Assembly (NCBI RefSeq): GCF_009806985.1
Contig: NZ_WUAX01000014.1
Location: 124,001-188,000 of the forward strand
Length of the DNA: 64,000 bases
Direction of reading: 5' to 3'
DNA from: Halorubrum sp. JWXQ-INN 858
Lineage (GTDB): Archaea; Halobacteriota; Halobacteria; Halobacteriales; Haloferacaceae
Shown here: positions 1 through 8,480 of the stretch, piece after piece
How the letters are laid out: the number at the start of each line of letters is the position of its first letter
How positions within the stretch are numbered: position 1 is the stretch's first letter
Program-made: the position numbers and the translations under genes
Notes under the pieces: generated by a model
Database searches by the model: none
What the model saw: only the letters and a program-made list of their open reading frames with translations
Told to the model about the DNA's origin: nothing

Positions 1-1
1 C

Positions 2-523
2 CGACATCGGGAGTTCGACAACATGCGTGGGATCCGCTTGACGGATTACGAACCCCAACCCGACTCGGAGCCCGCGGTCGTCCGGAACTGCTACGTCGAC
101 ATGCTCGACGCCACGTACAGTGACGGTGCCATCGAGCTTTCCTCCCAGCTCGCGAGGGGGATCGTTCGATCGACGACGGTCCGGGTCGACGCGGACGACG
201 TGATCGCGGTCCGTGCGAAGTCGCCGTCGAGCGCTTTCCTCAAGGCGGGCGTCGACACGTCGCTGCAGGTCTCGGATCTCGTCGTCCGTGGCGACGCGAC
301 CGGGCTCGAAGCGATCCGCGTCGTCGAACGCGACGGCAGCCACCTCGACCGGATCGACGTTCGCCAGCCTGCTCGGGGCCGCGACGGCGTTGAGTTCCGC
401 CGGTGTGTCGACGGGTCCCTCACGGACGCCCGCGTCGAGGTCGGCGGCCGCCCGCTCGTGCTCACGGAAAGCGACGTCGTGCGACGGAACGTCGATCTGT
501 CGTTCCCGACCGACATGGTGTGA
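2..523 (+). CDS. C-terminal part of a right-handed beta-helix-like protein (partial)
   Basis: The reading frame is open to the left edge, so only the last 173 residues are visible and the true start lies outside the window. The sequence is a run of short beta-strand-like stretches (for example TTVRVDADDVIAV, LQVSDLVVRGDAT, LDRIDVRQPA) spaced about 20-25 residues apart, which suggests parallel beta-helix coils of the pectate-lyase or periplasmic-copper-binding type. Such proteins in haloarchaea are often surface or polysaccharide-processing proteins, which fits the glycan locus that follows. No catalytic motif is visible in the fragment. The fold is inferred from pattern only, so the function is open. 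Confidence 0.6.
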   Translation, partial: RHREFDNMRGIRLTDYEPQPDSEPAVVRNCYVDMLDATYSDGAIELSSQLARGIVRSTTVRVDADDVIAVRAKSPSSAFLKAGVDTSLQVSDLVVRGDATGLEAIRVVERDGSHLDRIDVRQPARGRDGVEFRRCVDGSLTDARVEVGGRPLVLTESDVVRRNVDLSFPTDMV

Positions 524-612
524 GGGTGGGCGCCGTGATGTGCCGGTGTGTGCCGGTGTGCCGATGGAAAATTGATGTACCGGTGTGCGACGACGTGTCG
601 ATGGACAACTGA

Positions 613-642
613 CGCGCCGATGTGCGCCGGCGCGTCGGCGCG
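613..642. terminator. GC-rich stem-loop after the beta-helix gene
   Basis: CGCGCCGA at 613-620 pairs with TCGGCGCG at 635-642 around a 14-nt loop. It lies in the gap between the partial gene and the methyltransferase-kinase gene. There is no T-run after it, so a terminator role is only a guess. Confidence 0.3.
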
Positions 643-668
643 GGCCCGTCAGGCTCGGTAGGGGACGG

Positions 669-678
669 CTAACTAACG
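669..678 (+). promoter_or_regulatory. Glycan-locus promoter element, leaderless type
   Basis: CTAACTAACG starts 33 nt before the ATG at 702. It matches the element shared by many transcription units in the first 41 kb and supports 702 as the start codon. Confidence 0.55.
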
Positions 679-701
679 CGCCGGCAGCCGGGAACCCGAC
701 A

Positions 702-2639
702 ATGAGCCGGCCTGTCGATGCCGATCCCGTGAGCGGACCCGATACGCGCCGCTTCGTCGACGAGCCCTCCGCGGTCCGCGACGGGGTCCCGAGCTGGACG
801 TCCGTTGAGCGCGAGCCCCGCGGAATCGATGCCGAAACCCTCGACGCGCTCGCGGACGAGCTGGCGACGCGACCGATGCGTGCGGTGCTCGCCGACGCGT
901 TCCCGGACGGCGGACGGGACGAACGGAACGCGCTGTTCGTCGACCCGGCCGGCGCGTGGCGGATCCCCGTCAGCTCGCACCTCCGCGGGCGGTGTCTCGA
1001 CGTCAACACGGGCGTCGGCACGCGGGCGCTGCTGCTCGCCGAGGTGGTCGACTCCGTCGACGCCGCCGGGACGAGCCCCGAGGCGCTTCGGTTCCTCGCG
1101 GCCCGTGACGACTACGCGTGTCACGACCGCGTCACGCCCATCCACGCCGACCTCCGGACCCTGCCGGAGCCGACGGAACCGTACGACGTCGTCGTCGCCG
1201 ACCTCCGTGGACGACACCGACCGGACTCGCTCGGAGACGCCGTCGACGCCCTCGCCGAACCGCTGGCGGCCGACGGCTCGTTGCTGCTCCTGATCGACGG
1301 CCCGACACGGTCCGCCGGCGTCACGACCGCCGCGGGACTGGGGACGCCCTTGGACGACTCGCCCTCGCCGGTCGATGCGACGCGGCAACTGCTGTCCGGG
1401 GTCATCGACCCCATCGACCGGGACCGGTTCCCGTCGGTCGATCGATACGCGATGGTTCCGGACGCCGTCGACCCCTCGTTCGTCCTCCGGGTCGGCGACA
1501 CGGCGGCAACCGACCGACTGATCGCGGCCGGTGAGGGCGGCTCGCTCGGCGATCGGCTCGCGACGCGGACAGCGTCGCTCGCCGGACGACTCGGGGTGTT
1601 GGACCGGCTCTGGCCGGGGTTCCTCCTGGCCTGTTCACGCGACGGGACGCCAGGAGGTTCGGAGGCCACGGGCCGTGCTCGCCAGAATCCGGACCAGGAC
1701 CGACACCCCGTCAGCGAGGGGTTGCTCACCCGCGGTGGCGGTCGATCGACCGTCCTCGTCGACGACGGCGCGGGCGGGCTCGACTCGGTCGTGAAGGTCC
1801 CCCACCGGCGCGCGCACGCGGAGTTCGCGTTCGACGAGTTTCGAACGACTCAGGCGCTTAGCGGGGATGACCCCGGATCCACGGGCGTTTCGGGTACGAT
1901 CCCGTCCGGGACGCTGAGCATGACGTGGTTCGGGCCCACGTACGCCGAACGCCCCGCGCCGGGGACGCCGCTCTCGTCGTTCGTCAGCGCCGATCCGGAC
2001 CGGTTCCGCTCCGTCCTCGAGCTCGGGATCGATTGGCTGATCCGTCTCCAACGCCCCCGCGCCACCTCCGTCGCGCCGCGCTCGCCAGACGCGGTGCGAG
2101 ACGAGCTGTCGCTCCCCGAGATCGGTCTCGGCCCGCCGCCGGTCGAGAGCCCGATACGGCTGTTTCGCGCCCCGTGCCACGGCGACTTCCACCCGAAGAA
2201 CGTGTTCGTCGATCCCGCCGGCGGGGCCGACGGCCCGGTCACCGCGGTCATCGACTGGGAGCTGGGCGGGCTCGACGACGACCCGATCGCGGACCCGGCG
2301 TTCTTCTGTCTCCAGACCGCCCGGCTCGCGTTCGGCGGGCTCGAAGCCGGCCTCGAGGCCGCGTTCACGTCGCCCGGCCCGCACGCGGACGCCGTCAGCG
2401 ACTCGATATCGCGATACTGTGCCGCGATGGGGATCGACCGATCGACGTTCCTCCTCTACCTGCCGAGCGTGTGGATCCGCCGGCTCCGTCGGTGTTTAGA
2501 GCGCGGCGCGACGGCGAGCTACAGCGGCCGCGGCGTACGCCGTGCGGCGGACGTTCGGCTGCTGTGGGACCGCCACGATGAGATCGTCGCCACGCTCGGC
2601 GAGCCCGACGCAGGTGGGGCGTCGTCGTCGCAGTCGTAA
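702..2639 (+). CDS. Methyltransferase-like domain fused to an aminoglycoside-phosphotransferase-type kinase
   Basis: This 645-residue protein has two parts. The N-terminal half carries a class I SAM-methyltransferase signature, LDVNTGVGTRA near residues 99-109, followed by strand-helix segments. The C-terminal third is an APH/choline-kinase fold with the catalytic loop HGDFHPKNV near residue 492 and the metal-binding VIDWELGG near 516. Such kinases phosphorylate small hydroxylated substrates or lipid carriers; the substrate here is unknown. I chose the ATG at 702 rather than upstream starts because the locus promoter element lies exactly 33 nt before it. Position at the edge of the glycan cluster suggests modification of a surface glycan or its precursor. 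The fusion itself is unusual. Confidence 0.85.
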   Translation: MSRPVDADPVSGPDTRRFVDEPSAVRDGVPSWTSVEREPRGIDAETLDALADELATRPMRAVLADAFPDGGRDERNALFVDPAGAWRIPVSSHLRGRCLDVNTGVGTRALLLAEVVDSVDAAGTSPEALRFLAARDDYACHDRVTPIHADLRTLPEPTEPYDVVVADLRGRHRPDSLGDAVDALAEPLAADGSLLLLIDGPTRSAGVTTAAGLGTPLDDSPSPVDATRQLLSGVIDPIDRDRFPSVDRYAMVPDAVDPSFVLRVGDTAATDRLIAAGEGGSLGDRLATRTASLAGRLGVLDRLWPGFLLACSRDGTPGGSEATGRARQNPDQDRHPVSEGLLTRGGGRSTVLVDDGAGGLDSVVKVPHRRAHAEFAFDEFRTTQALSGDDPGSTGVSGTIPSGTLSMTWFGPTYAERPAPGTPLSSFVSADPDRFRSVLELGIDWLIRLQRPRATSVAPRSPDAVRDELSLPEIGLGPPPVESPIRLFRAPCHGDFHPKNVFVDPAGGADGPVTAVIDWELGGLDDDPIADPAFFCLQTARLAFGGLEAGLEAAFTSPGPHADAVSDSISRYCAAMGIDRSTFLLYLPSVWIRRLRRCLERGATASYSGRGVRRAADVRLLWDRHDEIVATLGEPDAGGASSSQS

Positions 2640-2749
2640 GGCCCGATGCGATCGGGGCGTCGTCGACGCAGCCGTAAGGACCCGTCACGGCCTCTCCTCC
2701 GACCCGGTAGGAGGGGTATACCTTAGTGTCGACCGATGGTGTCGCCTCC

Positions 2750-3259
2750 ATGAGCACGAACGGCTCCGAGTTACCGCGAGCGATCCGGGAGACTGATGTC
2801 GGCGAGGGGACGACGATCGCCCCGTTCAGCGTGATCGACGACTGCGAGTTCGGCCGCGACTGTCAGGTGTGGCGGTTCGTCAACTGTTACGGCGCGACCG
2901 TCGGCGACGAGGTGATGATCGGGTCGTTCGTCGAGATCCAGTCGGACGTCGTCGTCGGCGACCGGACCCGGATCCAGTCGCACGCGTTCGTCCCGTCCCT
3001 CTCGGAGATCGGCGACGACGTCTTCGTCAGTCACGGCGCGAAGTTCGTCAACGACGTCTACCCGCCGAGCGGCGACCCCGACCGCTGGGAGCCCACGGTC
3101 GTACACGACGGGGCGGCGATCGGGACGAACGCGACGCTCCTCCCGGTCGAGATCGGTGAAAACGCCCTCGTCGGTGCCGGCGCGGTCGTTACCGACGACG
3201 TCCCGCCGGACGCCATCGTCGCGGGCAATCCGGCGGAGATCGTCGGCTACCGCGACTGA
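2750..3259 (+). CDS. Left-handed beta-helix N-acetyltransferase, WbpD/WlbB-like
   Basis: The 169-residue protein is built almost entirely of hexapeptide-repeat coils ([39 protein letters not shown]), the signature of trimeric acyl-CoA sugar acetyltransferases. [11 protein letters not shown] near residues 95-105 resembles the catalytic His and loop of the WbpD/WlbB family, which acetylates the 3-amino group of UDP-2-acetamido-3-amino-uronic acid. The convergent neighbours are the matching aminotransferase and dehydrogenase, so the three likely act in sequence. An upstream in-frame ATG at 2726 is possible, but 2750 fits the family length and lies 32 nt after an ATACCTTAGT element. Its 3' end overlaps the convergent gene by 13 nt. 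Confidence 0.9.
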   Translation: MSTNGSELPRAIRETDVGEGTTIAPFSVIDDCEFGRDCQVWRFVNCYGATVGDEVMIGSFVEIQSDVVVGDRTRIQSHAFVPSLSEIGDDVFVSHGAKFVNDVYPPSGDPDRWEPTVVHDGAAIGTNATLLPVEIGENALVGAGAVVTDDVPPDAIVAGNPAEIVGYRD

Positions 3260-4266
3260 ATCGCGTCGTCGACGACGGGCGGATCGAGGTCGACGGTGTT
3301 ACCGGTGGCGTCCGACCGCTGTGCGGACTCGAGCACTTCGACGGCCCGCGCGCCGACGGAACCGGGCGCGTGCAGCGTCGCCTCCCCGCGGGAGGCGGCG
3401 AGGAACTCCTCGACCTCGGCCCTGAGCGGCTCCCGCGACGGAGCCTCGTGGACCTGCTTCCCCTCCTCGAGCGATCGGAGCGTCCCCTCGCGCTCGACGA
3501 CCCGACTGTCGTACACCTCGAGCACGTTGTCCTGCAGGTAGTCGATGTACGCCGACTTCTCGGATCCCACGACCACGAGGTCACGACGCTTCCCGAACAC
3601 CGGGACCTGCCAGGACTCCCTGATGACGCTCGTCGCCCCGTCGTACTCCAACACGATCGTCGCGGTCTCGTCGACGTCCTCGCGGACGACGGCGTCCAGC
3701 GAGCAGTAGACGCGGTTCGGTTCCTCGCCCATGAGATACGAGGAGACGTCGACGTCGTGGACCGCGAGCGAGTACAGCGCGCCGGTCGTCGACCGGGGGA
3801 CGCGGAACGAGAACCGGCTCGTCGTCAGGTACTTTATCCGGCCGAGTTCGCCCCTGTCGATCCGCCGTTTCAGCTCGCGCAGCGCCGGATGGTGCCGGAA
3901 GATGTGGCCGACCGCGAGCGTCCCGTCGTGTTCGTCGGCGACCGAGACGATGTCCCACGCGGCGTCGCTCTCGAGCGCCAGCGGCTTCTCCACCAACACG
4001 TCGACCCCCGAGCGCAGGAGGTACGTCGCGATCTCGTGATGCGTCGGCGACGGCGTCGAGATGGTCGCGGCGTCGACGCCCAAGTCGGGGAGCTGCTCGT
4101 AGCTCGTCGTCCCCTGGGCTCCGTACCGGTCGGCGAGCTCGGTGAGCCGCGCCTCGTCGACGTCACACAGCGTGAGCTCGTCGATGACCCCGTCCTCGGC
4201 CAGCTCCGCGGCGACGCGGGCGTGGTTGCTCCCCCAGTAGCCGGTGCCGATCACGGCGTAGTTCAT
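3247..4266 (-). CDS. Gfo/Idh/MocA-family dehydrogenase (WbpB/WlbA-like)
   Basis: This 339-residue protein opens with the Rossmann motif [11 protein letters not shown] and has the family's catalytic EKP motif with Lys94. The family oxidises sugar hydroxyls with NAD; in the WlbA/WbpB branch it makes the 3-keto form of UDP-2-acetamido-uronic acid. Its ATG overlaps the stop of the upstream aminotransferase (ATGA), so the two are translationally coupled and likely work as the oxidation and transamination pair. The 3' end overlaps the convergent acetyltransferase gene by 13 nt. A second dehydrogenase of this family is at 10394. The exact substrate is inferred from context. Confidence 0.92.
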   Translation of the reverse strand: MNYAVIGTGYWGSNHARVAAELAEDGVIDELTLCDVDEARLTELADRYGAQGTTSYEQLPDLGVDAATISTPSPTHHEIATYLLRSGVDVLVEKPLALESDAAWDIVSVADEHDGTLAVGHIFRHHPALRELKRRIDRGELGRIKYLTTSRFSFRVPRSTTGALYSLAVHDVDVSSYLMGEEPNRVYCSLDAVVREDVDETATIVLEYDGATSVIRESWQVPVFGKRRDLVVVGSEKSAYIDYLQDNVLEVYDSRVVEREGTLRSLEEGKQVHEAPSREPLRAEVEEFLAASRGEATLHAPGSVGARAVEVLESAQRSDATGNTVDLDPPVVDDAIQSR

Positions 4267-5360
4267 TCGAGATACCCCGCGATCGCCTCACACACCGTGT
4301 CCACCTCGTCGTCCTCGATCCGTGGGTGCATCGGCAGCGACACGATGCGGTCGACGAGCCGCTCGGTCACCGGCAGCGTGTCGGGGTCCGTGCGGTCCTC
4401 GACGGCCGGGTGTCGGTGTGCGGGCGTCTCGTAGTGGATCCCGGTTCCGATGCCCCGGTCGTCCAGGTGTTCCCGGAGGCCGTCGCGGTCGTCCGTTTGG
4501 ACCACGTAGAGGTGGTACACGTGGAACGCGTCGTCCGGCTCCGTCGGCGTTTCCACGCCGTCGACGTCGGCGAGACGCTCCGTGTAGCGCTGTGCCGCGG
4601 CGTTTCGCCGCTCGTTCCAGTCTCGGACCCGTTCGAGCTGGTCGATCCCGACGGCGGCGTTCGTCTCGTCCAGCCGGTAGTTCAGCCCGAGGTGCAGGTG
4701 GGTCCCGGCGTCGTCGCGACCGTGGTTACGGAGCTCGCGCATCTCGCGGGCGAGGTCCGGGTCGTCGGTCGTCACCATCCCGCCGTCGCCGGCGACGGTC
4801 ATGTTCTTCGAAGGGTAGAAGCTGAACGCTCCGGCGTCGCCGGCGGCCCCCGCCACGTCCTCGCCCCGATCCCCGAAGTGCGCCTGGCAGGCGTCCTCGA
4901 GGACGAACAGGTCGTGCTCGTCCGCGATCGACCGGATCGCCCCCATCTCCGCGAGGCAGCCGTAGATGTGGACCGGGATCACGGCCGCCGGGTTCTCCGC
5001 GTCCGCGGCGGCGTCCGCGAGGGAATCGGGGTCCATCGTGTACGTTTCGGAGTCGACGTCGACGAACACGGGGTTCGCGCCGAGCGACAGGACGGGGCTC
5101 ACCGTCGCGAAGAAGGTATGGCCCGGCACGAACACGTCGTCGCCCGGGCCGACGTCGGCCGCCTGTAACGCGAGTCGGAGCGCCGCGGTCCCGCTCGACA
5201 CGCCGACGGCGTGATCGACGCCACACTCCTCCGCGAAGGCCGACTCGAACCGTTCGACGACCGGCCCCTTCACGTATCGGCCGCCCCGGAGCACGTCCTC
5301 AACGGCTTCGATCGCGTCCTCGCTGACGCGGATGTCGGTAAAATCGACGGTATCTGGCAT
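4263..5360 (-). CDS. DegT/DnrJ/EryC1/StrS aminotransferase (WbpE/WlbC-like)
   Basis: This 365-residue PLP enzyme is the usual length for sugar aminotransferases. The PLP lysine is Lys185 in FYPSKNMTVAGDGG, and EDACQAHF supplies the aspartate that contacts the pyridine ring. It should transfer an amino group from glutamate to a nucleotide-linked keto-sugar, most likely the 3-keto product of the dehydrogenase encoded immediately downstream (ATGA overlap). A locus promoter element, ATTACAAACA, starts 33 nt before the ATG, so a leaderless transcript is expected. Paralogues are at 9321 and, more divergent, at 27317. Confidence 0.93.
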   Translation of the reverse strand: MPDTVDFTDIRVSEDAIEAVEDVLRGGRYVKGPVVERFESAFAEECGVDHAVGVSSGTAALRLALQAADVGPGDDVFVPGHTFFATVSPVLSLGANPVFVDVDSETYTMDPDSLADAAADAENPAAVIPVHIYGCLAEMGAIRSIADEHDLFVLEDACQAHFGDRGEDVAGAAGDAGAFSFYPSKNMTVAGDGGMVTTDDPDLAREMRELRNHGRDDAGTHLHLGLNYRLDETNAAVGIDQLERVRDWNERRNAAAQRYTERLADVDGVETPTEPDDAFHVYHLYVVQTDDRDGLREHLDDRGIGTGIHYETPAHRHPAVEDRTDPDTLPVTERLVDRIVSLPMHPRIEDDEVDTVCEAIAGYLE

Positions 5361-5383
5361 CGTTCGAGCCTCCCGCCTCGAAC

Positions 5384-5393
5384 TGTTTGTAAT
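5384..5393 (-). promoter_or_regulatory. Glycan-locus promoter element, leaderless type
   Basis: ATTACAAACA, read on the minus strand, begins 33 nt upstream of the aminotransferase ATG at 5360. Confidence 0.6.
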
Positions 5394-5537
5394 GCGTCGG
5401 GTACCGGCCCCCGAGCGCCGCGAAGCGGTCTCCGAGTCGGGGTAGCCGGCTGTTACCGTCCCGAACCGACCGCTATCGGCTCGTTCGGCGACTCACGATC
5501 GGCTTCCCGGGCCGTCGGATCGTCCCCATGATCGGGG

Positions 5538-5573
5538 TCGTGTTCGGGTCGTGGGTCGTGTTCGGGTCGTGGG
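5538..5573 (+). repeat. Two tandem copies of an 18-bp repeat
   Basis: TCGTGTTCGGGTCGTGGG occurs twice without a gap, and a partial third copy precedes it. It is one of several short tandem repeats in gaps of this locus. Confidence 0.8.
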
Positions 5574-5675
5574 TCATGCCCGCGTCGTGTCTTCGTCGCG
5601 TACGTTCCCGACGATAGCCGTTTGCTACCCCCGAACGATCCCGTGACGCCCGCCCACGGGCGGCGAAGCCGGGGC

Positions 5676-5685
5676 ATAACAAAGC
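5676..5685 (+). promoter_or_regulatory. Glycan-locus promoter element, leaderless type
   Basis: ATAACAAAGC, the most frequent form of the element, starts 34 nt before the nucleotidyltransferase ATG at 5710. Confidence 0.65.
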
Positions 5686-5709
5686 GTCGCGAGGCGGCCC
5701 GTTACAGCC

Positions 5710-6468
5710 ATGCAGGCAGTCGTACTCGCCGCCGGCAAGGGAACGCGGCTCCGTCCGCTGACCGAGGAGAAACCGAAAGGCCTCGTCGAGGTGGACGGGA
5801 AGCCGATCCTCACGCACTGTTTCGAGCAGCTCGTCGACCTCGAGGCGTCCGAGCTGCTCGTCGTCATCGGCTACCGCGGGGAGGACGTCGTCGATCGGTA
5901 CGGCGAGGAGTTCCGCGGCGTGCCGATCACGTACGCCACCCAGGAGGAGCAGCTCGGGCTGGCCCACGCGCTCAACACGGTCGAGGAACACGTCGACGAC
6001 GACTTCATGTTGATGCTCGGGGACAACGTCTTCAGGGCGAACGTCGAGGACGTAGCCCAACGGCAGCGCGAGAGCCGCGTCGACGCGGCGTTCCTCGTCG
6101 AGGAGGTGCCGTGGGAGGAGGCGTCGCGATACGGCGTCTGCGCCACGAACGCGTACGGCGAGATCACCGAGGTGATCGAGAAGCCGGACGACCCGCCGTC
6201 GAACCTCGTGATGACGGGCTTTTACACGTTCTCGCCGGCGATCTTCCACGCGACGAACCTCGTCCAGCCCTCCGACCGCGGGGAGTACGAGCTCTCCGAC
6301 GCCATCGACCTCCTCATCCAATCGGGACGCACCATCGACGCGGTCGAACTCGACGGCTGGCGGATCGACGTCGGCTACCCCGAGGACCGCGAGGAGGCCG
6401 AACGACGCCTCCAGGAGGCGTCGCCGGCGTCGCCGAGTCCCAGCGTCGGGAACGTCTCCAGCGAGTGA
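5710..6468 (+). CDS. Sugar-1-phosphate nucleotidyltransferase
   Basis: The 252-residue protein starts with the nucleotidyltransferase signature LAAGKGTRLRPLT and KPKGLVEVDGKPI at residues 6-33, and has the metal-binding LGDNVF near residue 103. It lacks the C-terminal beta-helix of bifunctional GlmU-type enzymes, so it should only activate a sugar-1-phosphate (glucose or N-acetylglucosamine type) with UTP or dTTP. It resembles haloarchaeal AglF, but I cannot decide the sugar or nucleotide from sequence. The promoter element 34 nt upstream suggests a monocistronic leaderless transcript. It probably supplies activated sugar to this locus. Confidence 0.9.
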   Translation: MQAVVLAAGKGTRLRPLTEEKPKGLVEVDGKPILTHCFEQLVDLEASELLVVIGYRGEDVVDRYGEEFRGVPITYATQEEQLGLAHALNTVEEHVDDDFMLMLGDNVFRANVEDVAQRQRESRVDAAFLVEEVPWEEASRYGVCATNAYGEITEVIEKPDDPPSNLVMTGFYTFSPAIFHATNLVQPSDRGEYELSDAIDLLIQSGRTIDAVELDGWRIDVGYPEDREEAERRLQEASPASPSPSVGNVSSE

Positions 6469-6577
6469 CCCGATTCCGGGCCGACCCGTTGACGTGACGG
6501 TGACGCTCGATCCGTCGCGGTCCTCGTCGAGATGTAACTTTTCAGCGGGTTGTCTCCTTCACAACGACTTGTGAATG

Positions 6578-6586
6578 TTTATATAA
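6578..6586 (+). promoter_or_regulatory. Canonical TATA box
   Basis: TTTATATAA lies 37 nt before the ATG at 6615. It contrasts with the non-canonical elements of neighbouring glycan genes. Confidence 0.6.
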
Positions 6587-6614
6587 TACGTCGCCCTGTA
6601 TCCCGACAGACGTG

Positions 6615-6914
6615 ATGAACGCGACACAGCCGGATCACTATATATCGACCGAACCGTCTCCCGACGAAACGAGTTCTCAGTTCACGTTCGACCCAACGAA
6701 CGGGGACTTCCTCGTCGACGTGGTCACGGCGGTTTCGACGGTCGCGGGCGTCGAACCGACCGAGCTCTCGCCGCCCCTCGCGGAAGTCGTCGACCCGGAC
6801 GCACTGGCGGCAGTCGTTCAATCGGGCGGCTACGGCACCCAAGTGACGTTCCGCCTCGACGAGTACGTGGTGTCCGTCACCGGTGACGGCCTCATCGACG
6901 TATACACTGTGTAA
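6615..6914 (+). CDS. HalOD1-domain protein
   Basis: This 99-residue acidic protein matches the halobacterial output domain 1 pattern: VVTAVSTVAGVEPTEL, then PPLAEVVDPDAL, then a final beta hairpin with VSVTGDGLIDVY. HalOD1 domains occur alone or at the end of signal-transduction proteins in haloarchaea; their biochemical role is not established. A GTG at 6612 is an alternative start one codon earlier. The gene stands alone behind a canonical TATA box. A second HalOD1 gene lies at 33981. Confidence 0.85.
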   Translation: MNATQPDHYISTEPSPDETSSQFTFDPTNGDFLVDVVTAVSTVAGVEPTELSPPLAEVVDPDALAAVVQSGGYGTQVTFRLDEYVVSVTGDGLIDVYTV

Positions 6915-6991
6915 CACGATCTCATCCGATAAGCATCTCACTACTGTGGTGATCGACAGGTTTAACATGCTGTTCTTTGCATAGATAGCTG

Positions 6992-7114
6992 ATGTCAGAG
7001 TGGTTCTCCGAGGAGGAACTGGACCGTATCGCTCGCTTCGCGCAGTCTCCCGGCTACTCCAGGGACCCGGCGATGTTGCTGCCGGAGGAGACGGAGGACG
7101 ACGACGCGGCGTGA
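6992..7114 (+). CDS. Small acidic protein, 40 residues, unknown function
   Basis: An ATG-started frame encodes MSEWFSEEELDRIARFAQSPG and continues with an acidic tail ending in ETEDDDAA. It has one amphipathic helix and an acidic C-terminus, a layout common among haloarchaeal small proteins. A TTTAACAT box starts about 32 nt before the ATG, which supports a leaderless gene. I do not recognise a family. The 40-residue length makes a chance frame possible, but the start context and composition look real. Confidence 0.6.
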   Translation: MSEWFSEEELDRIARFAQSPGYSRDPAMLLPEETEDDDAA

Positions 7115-7188
7115 CGTCCGGTCGATCGGCTGTCGTTCAATGACCCAGCATCGTCGCGGATAGCGGTCGCTTTACTGATAAATCCTAG

Positions 7189-7331
7189 TACGAACGTCAG
7201 TTAGTCCCGCACGAACGTCAGTTAACCCCGGACGAACTCCAGTTAACTCCGCTACAAAGGTCAGTTAACTCCGCTACGAAGGCCGGTTTATCCGTACGAA
7301 CACTATTTAAATACGCTGCGAACGTCGCTCG
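7189..7331 (+). repeat. Degenerate tandem array, seven units of 20-22 bp
   Basis: Units beginning TACGAACGTCAGTTAACTC recur at 7189, 7210, 7231, 7253, 7275, 7295 and 7317. The spacing is close to two helical turns. The array sits between the 3' ends of convergent genes (7114 and 7430), and units carry GTTAAC or TTTAAA cores. No gene is visible in the 7115-7429 gap. Confidence 0.85.
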
Positions 7332-7429
7332 TCGATGCGAGAGCCATAGGGTGCGCCAGCCAAGCGGTTCGTCGACCGATCGTGGCGTATCCCCTCGATC
7401 GATTCGGTGTTCGGGTCCGCCGCCCCTTG

Positions 7430-7711
7430 CTAATCCTCGAGCAGGCCCTCGTTCTCGATCGTCAGCCAGATCGCCTCGCCGTCGTCGGTGATCCCGTATA
7501 CGCGGCCTTTCCGGCGGTCCTCGGGAACGAGCAGCTCGACGAACCCCCGGTCACGGAGGCTCGTCAGGGCGTGTGAGACCGCAGCGATGTCGATCCCCTC
7601 GTCGTCGGCGATCTGTGAGGGCGTCGACGGCCCCATCGCGAGCCGGCTGAGCACCGTTACGCGGTACTGTGAGCTGATAACGAAGCCGATGTCGTCCCAG
7701 TTTTCGGACAC
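7430..7711 (-). CDS. Winged-helix DNA-binding protein, MarR/ArsR-like
   Basis: The 93-residue protein is a compact winged helix: ISSQYRVTVLSRLAMGPSTPSQIA forms helices 1-2, IDIAAVSHALTSLRDRGFVELL is the recognition helix, and the wing carries RRKGRVYGITDDGE. The family senses dimeric-repressor cues, but no ligand residues are evident. It starts with GTG, 9 nt after the stop of the upstream DUF7344-type gene, so the two are likely one operon. Both are DNA-binding-type proteins, which suggests a small regulatory unit beside the glycan locus. Confidence 0.85.
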   Translation of the reverse strand: MSENWDDIGFVISSQYRVTVLSRLAMGPSTPSQIADDEGIDIAAVSHALTSLRDRGFVELLVPEDRRKGRVYGITDDGEAIWLTIENEGLLED

Positions 7712-7720
7712 GTCAACCCC

Positions 7721-8266
7721 TCATTCGTCGTGTGCCGGGATGTTCGTTCGCTTTGCGCCCAAGCCGCCGTCCGTGTAGAGGTAGTGTACGACGCTCGTCA
7801 CCGCCACCAGGAGGAGCCCACCGATCGCGACGTAGATCGGGTCCACGATCGGGACGCTGAGGAATACCGTGATCGCGTACAACAGGAGCCCGGCAACCGA
7901 GAGAGAGAAGTAAACGATCGTCCATCGACTGGAGGGTTCTTCGGATTCGAAGTATCGCGCGAGGTGATCGACCCGGTCGGTTGAGCTTACGACCCCGGTG
8001 TCGGCGTCATAGTCGACGACTCCCGCCTCCGCGAGCTTCGGGATGTGGGTCTGATATAGCGAGACGTACGTCCGTTTGCGTTGCTGGGAGCTCAACGCGT
8101 CCGGCTCGACGCCGTTTTCCCGGGCGGCGAGTTCGTTCGCCAGCTCCTTGAGCTCGATGCCTTCAGGCACCCCCTGAAGCCGCCGCAGGACGAACCGGCG
8201 TCGAGTGTTGCTTAGCAGATCGAACGCCGTGTCCTGTGGTAGTGGGTGGGTGTCCTGGTCTGACAT
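7721..8266 (-). CDS. DUF7344-type winged-helix protein with two membrane helices
   Basis: The first 110 of 181 residues form a haloarchaeal winged helix with the family's hallmark TRRRFVLRRL and RKRTYVSLYQTHIPKLAEAG. The C-terminal part has two hydrophobic helices (about residues 117-165), so the DNA-binding domain is probably membrane-tethered. Similar proteins are at 30968 (also with membrane helices) and 37165 (soluble). Their targets are unknown, but three copies within this locus suggest regulation of surface genes. The ATG is 60 nt downstream of a CTAACAAAGC element at 8326. Confidence 0.88.
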   Translation of the reverse strand: MSDQDTHPLPQDTAFDLLSNTRRRFVLRRLQGVPEGIELKELANELAARENGVEPDALSSQQRKRTYVSLYQTHIPKLAEAGVVDYDADTGVVSSTDRVDHLARYFESEEPSSRWTIVYFSLSVAGLLLYAITVFLSVPIVDPIYVAIGGLLLVAVTSVVHYLYTDGGLGAKRTNIPAHDE

Positions 8267-8316
8267 TCGAAATCCTGTGTCATCACGACAACGTGTAGGG
8301 CATTCTGCAACTATCG

Positions 8317-8326
8317 GCTTTGTTAG
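8317..8326 (-). promoter_or_regulatory. Glycan-locus promoter element, leadered type
   Basis: CTAACAAAGC on the minus strand begins 60 nt before the ATG at 8266, further than in leaderless cases. A 5' UTR of about 27 nt is predicted. Confidence 0.45.
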
Positions 8327-8480
8327 CGATGTGTTTCGCCCCGAGAACGATAGGGTTTATGCCCGCGGTTTCGGTAGTAGCACCATTACAAACGCCCCGT
8401 ATCGGTGATCGACTGCCGATGCACCCCGCCGCACAGCCCGATCGATACGCTTTCGCTCCGGCCCCTCCGTTTGCTTAAAC

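Larger units (their letters stand above)
5361..5709. other. Divergent intergenic region with two promoter elements
   Basis: This 349-bp gap separates the minus-strand aminotransferase operon from the plus-strand nucleotidyltransferase. It contains one locus promoter element facing each way and an 18-bp direct repeat at 5538-5573. I see no gene in it. Confidence 0.6.
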
